A DNA stretch of 64,000 bases from Herbaspirillum sp. ST 5-3 (lineage in GTDB: Bacteria > Pseudomonadota > Gammaproteobacteria > Burkholderiales > Burkholderiaceae_D). The notes beneath the pieces are model-generated. The model saw only the letters and a list, made by a program, of their open reading frames with translations, was not told the DNA's origin and searched no databases. Below are positions 1-10,300 of the stretch, one piece after another. Within the stretch, counting starts at the first letter, position 1, and the number at the start of each line of letters is the position of its first letter. Made by a program: the position numbers and the translations under genes. Location of the stretch: the NCBI RefSeq assembly GCF_004804275.1, contig NZ_STGI01000009.1, forward strand, positions 1 through 64,000. Direction: 5' to 3'.

Positions 1-466
1 GCAAGCGTCGGCAAGACCGCCGTACATCCGGCCGTCGTCGGCGATGCAGTGCAAGTCGCCAGTGTCGGCAGCACCGCCGTGCAACCCGCCGTCGTCGGCG
101 AGGCGGTGCAAGTCGCAAGCGTCGGCAAGACCGCCGTACATCCGGCCGTCGTCGGCGATGCAGTGCAAGTCGCCAGTGTCGGCAGCACCGCTGTGCAACC
201 CGCCGTCGTCGGATCGGCCGTACATTGACTCAAGGTCGGAAGCACTGCACTGCAACCGGTGAGCGTTGGAGTGGCAATACATTGGCTCATGGTCGGCAGC
301 ACGACCGAACAGCCTGCCAGCGTCGGATCAGCCGTGCACTGGCTCAAGCTTGGCAGCACCACACTGCAGCCGGTCAGTGCGGGATCAGCGATACATTGGC
401 TCATGGTCGGCAGTATCGCCGAGCAGCCCGATAGGTTCGGATTGGCCATGCAATCCGATAGCGTCG
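1..466 (-). repeat. 57-bp (19-residue) cysteine-rich tandem repeat in the adhesin gene
   Basis: About eight 57-bp units in the adhesin frame, each coding C-x3-P-x4-C-x9 (for example CTASPTTAGCTAVLPTLAT), so two cysteines per 19 residues. The units nearest the left edge pair into a 114-bp higher-order repeat: positions 1-95 and 115-209 differ at a single base (78 versus 192). Units toward 466 are more diverged, which suggests recent expansion at the distal end. The array continues off the window. Confidence 0.9.
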
Positions 467-3400
467 GGCCGGGCGGCGTATTCTGGTTGGGCATTTGCGT
501 GATTGTCGAGCCAGCAACCGTACTGCCCGATGCGATATTGATGGCATCTCCGGCCACCAGCGTCACTGTACCTCCCGTTGAGACGGTCGCCCCGGCGGCT
601 ATGCTCAGCTTGTCGGTCGTCAGCCCGCTGGCGCCAGCCTCAAGCCGGATAGCACCCGAGGTCGACTGCACAGCGCCGTTGACGGTCAGCGGGCTGTGCG
701 CTGTCAGCGTAATAGGTCCGCTTGCCGTAGACACGGTCTTTCCCGCCGTCACTGTCAGTGCGCCGTTGTTATTGATTGTGATTGCGCCGGCACCGCCTGC
801 CGCGCTATGCACAACGTCGTCCAGTGTCAGCGGCAGCGAATTGGTGATTGCGATATCGCCGCTCGCCCCCGTATTCGTCGCGGCCAGCGTGCTCACGCTC
901 GTTCCGAGCGTAATGCCGTTCGCAGCGGATGCAACGAGTACTCCACCGGCCACGTTCCCCGGCCCGCTGATCGCTCCCGCTGACGTCAGTTGTACGGTGC
1001 CCGTTCCGGCGTTGATGCCAGGCATGCTGTAGGTGTCACCCGCAACCGTGCCGCTTGCATTGAACACGGAAAGGTCTGCGCCGTTGGAAAAGGAGAAGCT
1101 GCCTCCGTCGGTCTTGCCTGCCAGATTCGTCACGGCGTTGCCGCTATTGGTAAGCGAAACCACGCCGGTACCGCGGGCGCGCACACCAAGATCCTGGACG
1201 TTGATCGCTGTGCCGCCGGCCTGGCTCACACCGCCGCCACTTAGCAAGCCGATTCGCGTCGTCGCTGCATTGCGATCGGTCGCAGTGTTGCCGCCGACCG
1301 TGATGCCAGCGACGTAAATATCGCCCGGCGGATTAACCGTATCCTCGGTGCCGATACCAACCATCGGCGTGACGAGCTTGTAGAGATTCGTGAGCGTCAG
1401 GCAGCCGCCGTTGAACGTGGCATTGCAGGATAAGGAGCCGACGGTGATCGGGCGGCCGGAAGAATAAGGACGTATCTGCACGCTGCTCGCAGTCACTGAA
1501 TTGTTCAGCGTGATGCCGTCGGTTTTGAAACCCACCGCACCGGTTCCCGCGGCAATTGCCTGGCTGACGGTAACAGCAGCGTCCGCGACGCTCGTTTCGA
1601 GGTCGAGCGTTGTGTTGTTGGTATTGATGCCATTGATCGGGTTGCCTGCCACGCCGGTCAGCGACGCAATGTCGAGACTGGATGCCGTGCCGACCATCGA
1701 TTTTCCGATACCGGCGCTGTTGGTATTCAGATTGACGGCGAGCTTGCCGAAATTGTTGTTGGTATTGAGCAGCTTGACGTCTCCGGCCGCTTCCAGCACC
1801 AGCCCGCCGCCGTTGGCCCAGACTGCATTCGGATGGGCGAAATCGCCATTGGAAATCGCCGCCTGCGAAATGCCGGCGGTATCGGATTTCAGTTTGATGG
1901 TGCCGGTATTCTGCGACACCGTGATGCCGCTTTGGGCATGCACCGTGTCGACCGCTATCTGGTTCAGCGAGCGGTATATGAAATCGCCGGTCGTCGCCGT
2001 GCCGGCGATGATGCCGACATTGTTCGACTCCGGCAGGTTGACGCTCGCGCCTTTCACGGAAAGGCTGCTCACGCTGTCGATTGTCGCTCCGACAGCTTGT
2101 GTGACATTGCCTGTTGCAACGAGATCGAGCACGGGCGCGCCCATGGTGGTGAGCGCACTCGAGACGTTGATGCCTGTGCCGCCAGCACCGGTGCTGTCAA
2201 TGCGCAGGATCCCGGCATGAATCGCGCCGAGTTCGGCGGTGGAAAGCTCAAGCTTCGGATTGGTATCGACAGCGCTGCCGAGATCAATATCGCTGTCGCT
2301 GCTGAGCAGCACAAAACCGGTGCCGCTTCCGGAGTTGATCGTCGGCGTACCGCTGTCGACGAGATTCATCTTCTGCGCCGTCAGGAAAATCGGGCCGGCG
2401 GCCGTGATATTGCCGCTGTTCGTGAATTTACCGACCGGCGCCGATACCGTGATGTCGCCGGACGACGCAAGCGTATTGCTGTTCAGGATATCGCCTGTGG
2501 TCGCAGTCATTTGAAGCGACGAGGTGACGTTGATCGCGCCGCTATTCGTCAACGTCCCGTGTCCGGCGGTCAGAATTGCCTGGTTGCCGGAGAGCGTCGC
2601 GCTATTCGTCAGGCCGCCTGTGTCGCCGCTCAGGGACACCACGCCACCAGCGGTCACTTGCCCGCTATTGGACAGCGTATTGTTGGTCGATATCAGGGAT
2701 ACGTTGGTACCGGCATTGATCGCCGCGGTATTGCTGACCGTGCCGGAAGTCGAATACAAGCCGACAGCTCCGCTGACTGAGGTGAGCGCGCCTGTGTTGG
2801 AAACCGCACCGGACGCAGAGGAAATCGTCAGTGCGGAATCGGTCGTGATCTGAGCGTTGTTCGTCACCGTGCCCGAAGTCGATGCAATGCTGATCGCCGG
2901 CGCCTTGATGACATTGCCGCCGGCGGTCGTGACCGCGCCGTCCACGGATAGCAGGGACAGGCTGCCAGTCAGGTTACCGGGCGTCTTGAGATCCAGGGAA
3001 CCTGCCGTATCCAGAGTGGTTGTGCCCGCTCCCTGTATCAGCAGCTGTCCGCTGGTGGCAACGTTCGCCAGCTCCGAAGTGCTCAGTTCGAGCAGGCCCG
3101 CAGTGGTATTGGCACTGTTGGCGCCGCTGCCGATCTTGATCGCTGACGCCGCGCTTGGCATCAGCGTCACATTGCCGGCGCCGGCATTGATCGCGCCTAG
3201 CATCTGGATATGGTCGGCGTTTATGTTAATGGCACCGCCACCACTGTTGATCTGCGTGACTGCTGCGATACCGATCTTCGCGTCGGGATTCGAGGAATAG
3301 AGAGAAATCGCGCCGCCGTTCGAGCTTATCTCCGGTGTGGACGATGCGTAGACGTTGATGCCGCTTAATCCATTCAGATAGATTGCCCCGTTAGTGCTGT

Positions 3401-5429
3401 TGATGGGAGCATGCACGTTCAGCGAATGTCCGACATTTGTCTCGATGGAGATGGCACCGCCGGAAGCGAGATTATTCACGCCATAGCCGACAGAGCCGAT
3501 ATCGGCGATCGATAAGTCTGTATTGCTGTTGCTGATCTTGATGTCACCGGAGGCGCTGTTGAATGCATTGAGCGAATTCACTTGCGTTTGCACGCTGCCA
3601 CCGCCGCCGTCGGTGATGTCCGTTGTCGCAGACATTTTTAGCGCGTTCGCGACAAGGCTGGTGCCGCTGTAAACATGGATCGAACCTGCAGTCGACGTCA
3701 GGTTGATCTGGCCGGTGCCGGCGTTCAGAGTTCCGCCATCATCTTCGATATTACCGGCGGAGGTGACCGTGATATTGCCGCCTTGCGATGCAATCGGCCC
3801 GCTCCAGATATTGATCGTGTTGCCTGCAAGGTTGACAGCCCCGCCGTTCGACGAGATCGCATTATTGATGGTCAGTGCGCCTGTTCCGCTCGCAGGCCCG
3901 CCCGCATCGTTCGCGGACAAGGTAATCGCGCCGCCGTTGGTGGCAATACTGCCGTTGACGGTGAGGTTGTTTCCGGCCTGCGCCGTGAGGCTGACAGTAT
4001 TCGCCGTGATGTTGACTGGATCGGTAAATGTGATGTCATGCGTTGCCTGCAATACCACATTGGCATTCGCAGCTGAGATGGTATCCGAACTGACCTTTGT
4101 CCCCCCCGGGGTGTCCGCAAACGCATCGAAGTCGGTCAATGTCGTGCTTCCGCCATTCGCAGTGGTCGTCACCTCGATGTCCGTCGGATCAAGAAGCCAG
4201 CTTCCGGCGCGCCCCATTGTCGCTCTGGTGTCGACGCGCGCATTCGCGACGTCAAGATAACTTCCCGATGTCTCGACAAGTCCGCCGTTGCCGCCCTTTT
4301 CACCCCCACGGGCACTGATTGCCCCATGCATGCGCGTCGCCTCGTCCGACCATACGATAACCTTCCCACCGTCACCGCTCCCTGTCGCATCGGCCCTGAT
4401 TTCTGCGTCAATCCCTACATAAGTTCGCTTCGCATTGGGAACAGACGAATTGCTGCCATGATAGTCGCCGCCCACCAGGACAGTGCCGCCACCGGTCTTG
4501 CCGCTCGCATCGACACGCGCGCCGCCGGCCAGCCCGACCCGATCGCCAAGAACGTCGATCTCGCCACCGCGTCCCTCGCCGGTGGCCGTCGTCACGCTGC
4601 CCGTATCCAGAATGGTGTCGCGGCTCGCCTTGAACACGATCTTGCCGTTCTCGCCCACCACCGCGCTGTTGGCATTGACGATGCCGCGTTGATGAATCAG
4701 CGCGCCGTAGATGCCGGTCTTGCCGCCTTGCGCGATGATCTGGCCGAGGTTGATCGCTTCGTTCTCGGGTGCGCTGAGCACGACATGCAGAGCCGGGTTG
4801 GCACTGTCGACGAGTTGTACCGTATGGCCGGCTGCCAGCAGCACTTCACCCTTGGGCGACGTAATGATGCCGCTGTTTTCCACGTTCGGCGCAATCAGCA
4901 GCACCTGTCCGCCGCTTGGCGTGGTGATGGCGCCCTGGTTCTGAATCCGGCCGGCGGTGCTGCCCGCCTGGAAGTTCATGCGGCCCAGCAGAAAGTCTTC
5001 GTTACTGAGGTGCAGTGTGGACGCGATAAGGCCGTTGACGTCGACTTGCGCGCCCTGTCCGAACAGGATGCCATTCGGATTGATCAGAAATACCTTGCCG
5101 TTCGACTGCAGTGCGCCGAGGATCGCGGAGGGATCGCCGCCGGTCACGCGATTCAGCACGGCGCTGTCGGGATTTTGCTGGAGAAAACGGGTGAGCTCGC
5201 CCGGGTTGATCGAAAAATTCTGCCAGTTGATGATCGCGCCGGGCGTATTCGTGATGGACAGGGTGTTGCCCTGCGAGACGAAGCTCGCCTGGCCGTTGAC
5301 GACTTGCGGGCCTAGCGGATTGGCGAGGATGTTACCGGCAAAACAACCGGCGATCAGCAGTGGCAGTGCGCGACGGCGCAGATTTGCTGCATGTCCTGCA
5401 GCACGATGTTGACGCTTCGTGATGTTCAT
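1..5429 (-). CDS. TpsA-type filamentous haemagglutinin-like adhesin (3' end off window)
   Basis: Secreted exoprotein of a two-partner secretion system. The reading frame is open from the ATG at 5429 to the left edge, at least 1809 codons with no stop. Residues 1-37 look like a signal region, basic (MNITKRQHR) then hydrophobic and ending in FAGNILA. A TPS/haemagglutination domain follows, with the typical NPNGILFG motif near residue 115 and repeated TPSGGQVLLIAPN-like beta-helix strands. The middle (about residues 400-1600) is Gly/Asn/Thr-rich beta-helix repeat. The last ~150 visible residues form a cysteine-rich tandem repeat. A purine-rich RBS (GGGGACA) precedes the ATG, and the transporter gene ends 11 bp upstream. 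Role in adhesion or biofilm is inferred from the family; the ligand is unknown. The true length and C-terminus lie outside the window. Confidence 0.9.
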   Translation of the reverse strand, partial: MNITKRQHRAAGHAANLRRRALPLLIAGCFAGNILANPLGPQVVNGQASFVSQGNTLSITNTPGAIINWQNFSINPGELTRFLQQNPDSAVLNRVTGGDPSAILGALQSNGKVFLINPNGILFGQGAQVDVNGLIASTLHLSNEDFLLGRMNFQAGSTAGRIQNQGAITTPSGGQVLLIAPNVENSGIITSPKGEVLLAAGHTVQLVDSANPALHVVLSAPENEAINLGQIIAQGGKTGIYGALIHQRGIVNANSAVVGENGKIVFKASRDTILDTGSVTTATGEGRGGEIDVLGDRVGLAGGARVDASGKTGGGTVLVGGDYHGSNSSVPNAKRTYVGIDAEIRADATGSGDGGKVIVWSDEATRMHGAISARGGEKGGNGGLVETSGSYLDVANARVDTRATMGRAGSWLLDPTDIEVTTTANGGSTTLTDFDAFADTPGGTKVSSDTISAANANVVLQATHDITFTDPVNITANTVSLTAQAGNNLTVNGSIATNGGAITLSANDAGGPASGTGALTINNAISSNGGAVNLAGNTINIWSGPIASQGGNITVTSAGNIEDDGGTLNAGTGQINLTSTAGSIHVYSGTSLVANALKMSATTDITDGGGGSVQTQVNSLNAFNSASGDIKISNSNTDLSIADIGSVGYGVNNLASGGAISIETNVGHSLNVHAPINSTNGAIYLNGLSGINVYASSTPEISSNGGAISLYSSNPDAKIGIAAVTQINSGGGAININADHIQMLGAINAGAGNVTLMPSAASAIKIGSGANSANTTAGLLELSTSELANVATSGQLLIQGAGTTTLDTAGSLDLKTPGNLTGSLSLLSVDGAVTTAGGNVIKAPAISIASTSGTVTNNAQITTDSALTISSASGAVSNTGALTSVSGAVGLYSTSGTVSNTAAINAGTNVSLISTNNTLSNSGQVTAGGVVSLSGDTGGLTNSATLSGNQAILTAGHGTLTNSGAINVTSSLQMTATTGDILNSNTLASSGDITVSAPVGKFTNSGNITAAGPIFLTAQKMNLVDSGTPTINSGSGTGFVLLSSDSDIDLGSAVDTNPKLELSTAELGAIHAGILRIDSTGAGGTGINVSSALTTMGAPVLDLVATGNVTQAVGATIDSVSSLSVKGASVNLPESNNVGIIAGTATTGDFIYRSLNQIAVDTVHAQSGITVSQNTGTIKLKSDTAGISQAAISNGDFAHPNAVWANGGGLVLEAAGDVKLLNTNNNFGKLAVNLNTNSAGIGKSMVGTASSLDIASLTGVAGNPINGINTNNTTLDLETSVADAAVTVSQAIAAGTGAVGFKTDGITLNNSVTASSVQIRPYSSGRPITVGSLSCNATFNGGCLTLTNLYKLVTPMVGIGTEDTVNPPGDIYVAGITVGGNTATDRNAATTRIGLLSGGGVSQAGGTAINVQDLGVRARGTGVVSLTNSGNAVTNLAGKTDGGSFSFSNGADLSVFNASGTVAGDTYSMPGINAGTGTVQLTSAGAISGPGNVAGGVLVASAANGITLGTSVSTLAATNTGASGDIAITNSLPLTLDDVVHSAAGGAGAITINNNGALTVTAGKTVSTASGPITLTAHSPLTVNGAVQSTSGAIRLEAGASGLTTDKLSIAAGATVSTGGTVTLVAGDAINIASGSTVAGSTITQMPNQNTPPGPTLSDCMANPNLSGCSAILPTMSQCIADPALTGCSVVLPSLSQCTADPTLAGCSVVLPTMSQCIATPTLTGCSAVLPTLSQCTADPTTAGCTAVLPTLATCTASPTTAGCTAVLPTLATCTASPTTAGCTAVLPTLATCTASPTTAGCTAVLPTL

Positions 5430-5440
5430 GTTGTCCCCTG

Positions 5441-7015
5441 CTAATACGACAATGCGATCTTGACGTGCAGTCGCCTGTCGCCCTTGCTCCGTGTGTTCCC
5501 GGCGTCGATGACCTGGCCATAGTCCAGCTGCAGCGCCATGGTCTTGCCGGCGTTGAGCCGCAGGCCCAGCCCGGCGCTTCCGATCGAGACCGTCGCCGGT
5601 GCGATGCCGTTGTTTCTGAGTTGCGCCGTGTCGTAGAACGCCAGCATGCGGCATTGCGCCCACGCATCCTGACTGCCTGCACACAGTTCTGGTGTGTACA
5701 CTTCGGCGCTTGCCATGTGGCCGATGTCGTTGGACGCATCGCGTTCAGTGAAGCCCCGCACCGAGCTGGCGCCGCCTGCGCCGAACTGTTCACCGGGGAT
5801 GAGGACGTCGTTCGTGTATTGACCCGACAGGGACACGTGCAATTGCCAGGCCGCGGGCAATACCCGGCTGTAGTCGGCGCTGTAGCGCAATATGCGATAG
5901 GCGTCCTCGGCACCGGGGCGTGCAGCGTTGAAGTCGCTGCTGCCACCTTTGCCGCCGCCGGGGATATTGCGCAATGCCGTGAGGTTGAAGTTGACCGCGT
6001 TTTCCGCCCCGCTCCAGCTGCCGACGTAGGCAACGCTGAGCGGGTGGACCGTGACGTCGTTGCCCAGTTGCGCCCCCTGCAGCAACACGCTGTTATTGAA
6101 GGCCTTGTGGTCGATCCCGTAGATGAACCTGGAGTCGTAGTCACCCTTGCGTCGCAAAACCTGGTTGTAGCGCCCGCCGACGACCGTGCCGCGCCCGCTC
6201 ACCTGCAGGTTGACGATACCGGCCAACACCGAGCCGGAATCGACATTCGAATAGCTGCCGAACAGATCGATCGAATCGCCCAAGGCATACAGGGGAATGT
6301 GATAACCCACGCCATACACGCCGATCTTGCTCGGATGCTCCAGCGTTGTCGTGTACTGCAGGCTCAGCACCTGGTCGCGATCGGCGATGTTGGCGTGCTG
6401 GTATTGCAGTGTCAGTTGCGATTCGCCGGTATTCTTGTTGCCGCTGTTGTCCAGGCTGGCCGAAAGTTTCCACGGCTTGTCGTCGGTTACCTTCAGCGTG
6501 GCGTCGATGTCCTCGTCGCCACTTTGCAATTGCAGCGCGGTTTTCTTGGCGGGATTTTCGTTGGCAAGTCTGAGGCTGGCCGACACCTGACCGATGTTTG
6601 GCGTCCGGCCTTCCACCAGGCCGGGCAGGCTGTTGCGAATATTGGCTTCGCTGAAATGCTGATTGCCTTCAACGCGGACCTTGCCGAGCCGGGTTTCCAC
6701 CACCTGCAGCTTGACCACGCCCTGGTTGAGCTCCTGCTCTGGCAAGGCAACCTGTACTACATTGAAGCCGAGCCGGTGATATTCCGCTTCCAGCGCTTCC
6801 AGCGCCATCTGCACATGCCCGAAGTTGCGATCCTTGCCTGCGAAAGGTGCGACGGCACGTTCGACCGCCTGCGTGGTGAGCAAGGTATTGCCGCTGACCT
6901 CGAAACGCTTGATCTCGAAACGGCCGACCTCGTCCGGCGCATCCGCTGCCGCAACGGGAAACACCGATACGGCAAACGCCGCACCGACCAGCAGGCGCGA
7001 AACATGATTTCTCAT
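5441..7015 (-). CDS. TpsB outer-membrane transporter (ShlB/FhaC/HecB family)
   Basis: Outer-membrane Omp85-superfamily pore that exports the adjacent adhesin. The 524 residues fit the family. A signal peptide (about 1-23, ending VAAADA) is followed by two POTRA-type modules (about 30-185, with FEVSGNTLLT and VRVEGNQHF strands) and then a beta-barrel of alternating strands. The VRGF motif of the conserved loop-6 tip is at about residue 415, and the protein ends in an aromatic (LSY) like an outer-membrane signature. It lies directly upstream of tpsA in one operon with 11 bp between them, the standard B-A order. The ATG at 7015 is chosen because the signal peptide begins there. A longer ATG at 7025 is in another frame. 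Confidence 0.92.
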   Translation of the reverse strand: MRNHVSRLLVGAAFAVSVFPVAAADAPDEVGRFEIKRFEVSGNTLLTTQAVERAVAPFAGKDRNFGHVQMALEALEAEYHRLGFNVVQVALPEQELNQGVVKLQVVETRLGKVRVEGNQHFSEANIRNSLPGLVEGRTPNIGQVSASLRLANENPAKKTALQLQSGDEDIDATLKVTDDKPWKLSASLDNSGNKNTGESQLTLQYQHANIADRDQVLSLQYTTTLEHPSKIGVYGVGYHIPLYALGDSIDLFGSYSNVDSGSVLAGIVNLQVSGRGTVVGGRYNQVLRRKGDYDSRFIYGIDHKAFNNSVLLQGAQLGNDVTVHPLSVAYVGSWSGAENAVNFNLTALRNIPGGGKGGSSDFNAARPGAEDAYRILRYSADYSRVLPAAWQLHVSLSGQYTNDVLIPGEQFGAGGASSVRGFTERDASNDIGHMASAEVYTPELCAGSQDAWAQCRMLAFYDTAQLRNNGIAPATVSIGSAGLGLRLNAGKTMALQLDYGQVIDAGNTRSKGDRRLHVKIALSY

Positions 7016-7093
7016 AGGTGATCACTCTAGGGGGTGGTGCTGTATTTTTTATCGCCGCCGGGCTTCCCCGATATCGGCCTTTTCTGTTGATGA

Positions 7094-7123
7094 ACTATAA
7101 CGCATGACATTGATAGTTCTCAA
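7094..7123 (-). promoter_or_regulatory. Candidate sigma70 promoter for tpsBA
   Basis: On the minus strand TTGAGA (7123-7118) and TATAGT (7099-7094) are separated by 18 bp, each one mismatch from consensus. The -10 box lies about 80 bp upstream of the tpsB start. The element is embedded in an inverted repeat, GAACTAT at 7092-7098 and ATAGTTC at 7113-7119, so a dimeric regulator could cover the promoter. The rest of 7016-7396 shows nothing else recognisable apart from a T-rich tract at about 7132-7140. Confidence 0.5.
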
Positions 7124-7396
7124 AATTGTTGCTTTTTTTTCAGCAAAATTTCCGGGCATTTTGCTCACAGCGCACAACTCCGCAAATGCATCCGGAGCGA
7201 TGGCGCTTTCAGTCGCGTCGCACGGGGTGAAAGCGGCATTCGCGTTGAACCGCGCCTGCCGTCGCAAGTCATATAAGCAACCGGCGGCTCATGGCCGTAC
7301 CGTTTGGCTGTTTCCGGAACGATGGAAAGCGCAGACGGTGAATTGCGTCGGGTCATCCCGCGCGTTTTCGCTTGTCGCTCCATGAAGGGCCAGGGG

Positions 7397-10300
7397 ATGA
7401 GGCTGATCAGCAAGTTCATTGCGCAGGTGGGCATCCGGCCGCGGCCCGATTGGGCCGCCGTCGGCACCTACCTCATGCGCTTCGTGATTGCAGCGGGCGC
7501 ATATTTCCTCCTTGCCCGGCTCTCCGTGCATTTCGCTTTCCTTCCCGAGCTCACCAGCCCGTTCTGGCCGCCGTCCGCGATCGCTTTGTACGCCTGTCTT
7601 GCATGGGGCATGCGCTACGCGCCGGCGATTTGGTTCGGGTCGATGCTCAACACCTACGCCATCGGCGCGCCCTGGCCGGCCGCGTCCATCTTCGGCATCA
7701 GTTCCGCGCTGGAAGCCTGCATGGCGGCCTATCTTATCCAGCGTTTGTGCCGCAACCGCTCCGATTTCATCTACCGCGGACCGATCTTCCGTTTCATCGG
7801 CATCGCGTTGCTGAGCGCGATGATCGGTGCCTCGATCGGAACGATCGGCATCCGCATTGCCAGCCATCCCTCGACGTCCGCCCTGTTGCAAAGCTGGGTG
7901 ACCTGGTGGCTGGGCGATGCAACCGGCATGATCATCGTGCTGCCGCTGCTGCTCGCATGGAACATCCGCGTCGGCGTCAATTGGCGCGCATCCAAAATTG
8001 CGGAAGCCGTCGCATTTTTGATCCTGTTACCAACTATTACTCAGTTCGTCTTTGGCGGATTTCTCGGACGCTGGCCGGTCGCTTATCTCTCCATTCCTTT
8101 TTTCCTGTGGGCCGCCTTCAGATTCAACCTGCCGACCGTCACCTGGACGACTGTCGTTGTATGCGCCATCGCCGTCTGGAACACTGCGAACGGGGACGGA
8201 CCATTTGCAAGCGACGACCTGAACGCCTCGCTGCTGCTGCTCATGATTTATTTCAGCGTGGTCGCCACCATGAGCCTTGCTCTTGCCAGCGAGATTTATC
8301 AACGCAGCCTGGTTGAAACTGCGCTGCGCAAGGAACGTGATGGCATGGAGCAGCAGGTGCGCCAGCGCACCACGGATTTGCAGACGGAGATCGAGGAGCG
8401 CAAGCACTTCGAACAGGAACTTGCATCGCGCGAGCGCCAATTGGCCGAGGCACAGCGTGTGGCGCAGATCGGCAGCTGGAACTGGGACATCGAATCGGGC
8501 GTGGTGACCTGGTCGGACCAGCTTTACAGGATCTACGACGTGAGCAAGGAAAGCTTCATCGTCTCGCCGGCGAGCTGCCAGCCCCACATCCACAGCGACG
8601 ACCTTGCCCCGTTGAAGCGTGTCATCGATCAATGCCTCGAAACCGGGCAGCCATTCAGCGTCGACTACCGCATCGTGCTGCAAGACGGATCGCTGCGCTA
8701 TGTCACGGCGCGCGGCCAGGGCGACAGGAATGGCGGCAACCGCGTTGTGCGCATGTTCGGCACCGTGCAGGATGTCACCGATGCCAGGCTCGCCGAGTCC
8801 TCGCTGCGCGAAGCCGAAGAGCGCTATCGCAAGGTGGTCGAATTGTCGCCGGATGCCATTCTGGTCCAACAGGATGGCGTATTCGTCTTCGCCAACGGGG
8901 CCGCGATGACACTGCTGGGCGCAAGCAGCGCCAGCCAGATTGTCGGCAGGCCGCTGGCCGATTTCCTGCACGCCGATTTCCATGCCTTGAAGCAGGAGCG
9001 CATCGCGCGCTTGCAGGAAGGCGAAACCTTCTCATCGCTCGACGAAAAGTTCATCCGTCTGGACGGCACCTCAGTCGATGTCGAAGTCAATTCCTCGCCT
9101 TTTCTGAATCGAAGTCGCCGCGCATCGCTATTCATCATGCGAGACATAACAGAGCGCAAGAAAACCGCCGAGCAATTAGCCTATCTCGCGCATTACGATT
9201 CGCTCACCGGTTTGCCCAACCGCATGCTGTTTCACCAAAGGCTGGAGCATGCGCTCACCATCGCCGAGCGCCCCGGCCGATCGTTGGAGCTGCTGTTTCT
9301 CGATCTCGATCGCTTCAAGAATATCAACGACACGCTCGGCCACGGCGCGGGCGACCGCGTGCTGCAGGAAACCGCGTCCCGGCTCCAAGACATCCTGCGC
9401 GAATCGGACACGGTGGCCCGGCTCGGCGGCGACGAATTTGTGGTGCTGGTGGAAAACGTCGATGAGCCGCATCGCGGCGGCACCATCGCCGAGAAAATCC
9501 TGGCTGCCTTCGCCCCACCCTTTTTACACGAATCCACCCCGCTCAACATCACCACCAGCATCGGCATCAGCAGCTTTCCCGACGATGGCACCGACGCCGA
9601 TACGCTGCTGAAAAATGCCGACGTCGCGATGTACCGCGCCAAGGAAATGGGACGCAACAATTTCTGCTATTACTCGCCCGAACTGAACCGCCATACCACC
9701 GAGCGTCTATCGCTCGAATACGCGCTCAGCCATGCGCTCGAACAAGGGCAACTCAGCTTGTACTACCAGCCTAAAGTTGATGTCGTCAGCAAGCTGATCA
9801 CCGGTATGGAAGCGCTGCTGCGCTGGCGGCACCCCACGCTCGGCATGGTGCCGACGCATCAATTCATTCCGGTCGCCGAAGACACCGGCCTGATCAAGCC
9901 GCTCGGCTACTGGGCGATCCGCGCGGCATGCAAGCAAAACAAGCATTGGCAGGACACCAGCCCGGCGCGCCTGAAGGTTTCGGTGAATCTGTCCGCGCGC
10001 CAGCTTGCCGACGAAAAGCTGGTCGAAAACATCGCGGAAATACTGCGCGACACGGAACTCGATCCGCACTATCTGGAACTGGAAATTTCCGAAAGCGCGG
10101 TGATGGCCAATCCGGAAAAAGCAGTCAACATCCTCAATGCGCTGCGCGACATCGGCGTCAGCATCGTGATCGACGATTTCGGGATCGGCTATTCGTCGCT
10201 CGCCTATCTCAAGCAGTTTCCGATTCGCTCGGTCAAGATCGACCGCTCATTCATGCAAGGCATTCCCGCCAATCGTGACGATTCGGCTGTCGCCAGGGCC

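Noticed and set aside
1-230. CRISPR-like repetitive array
   Set aside because: The repeats are contiguous 57-bp coding units with no spacers, in frame with the adhesin.
259-4260. Several plus-strand frames inside the adhesin gene
   Set aside because: They are shadows of the repetitive TpsA frame, which itself is open from 5429 to the left edge without a stop.
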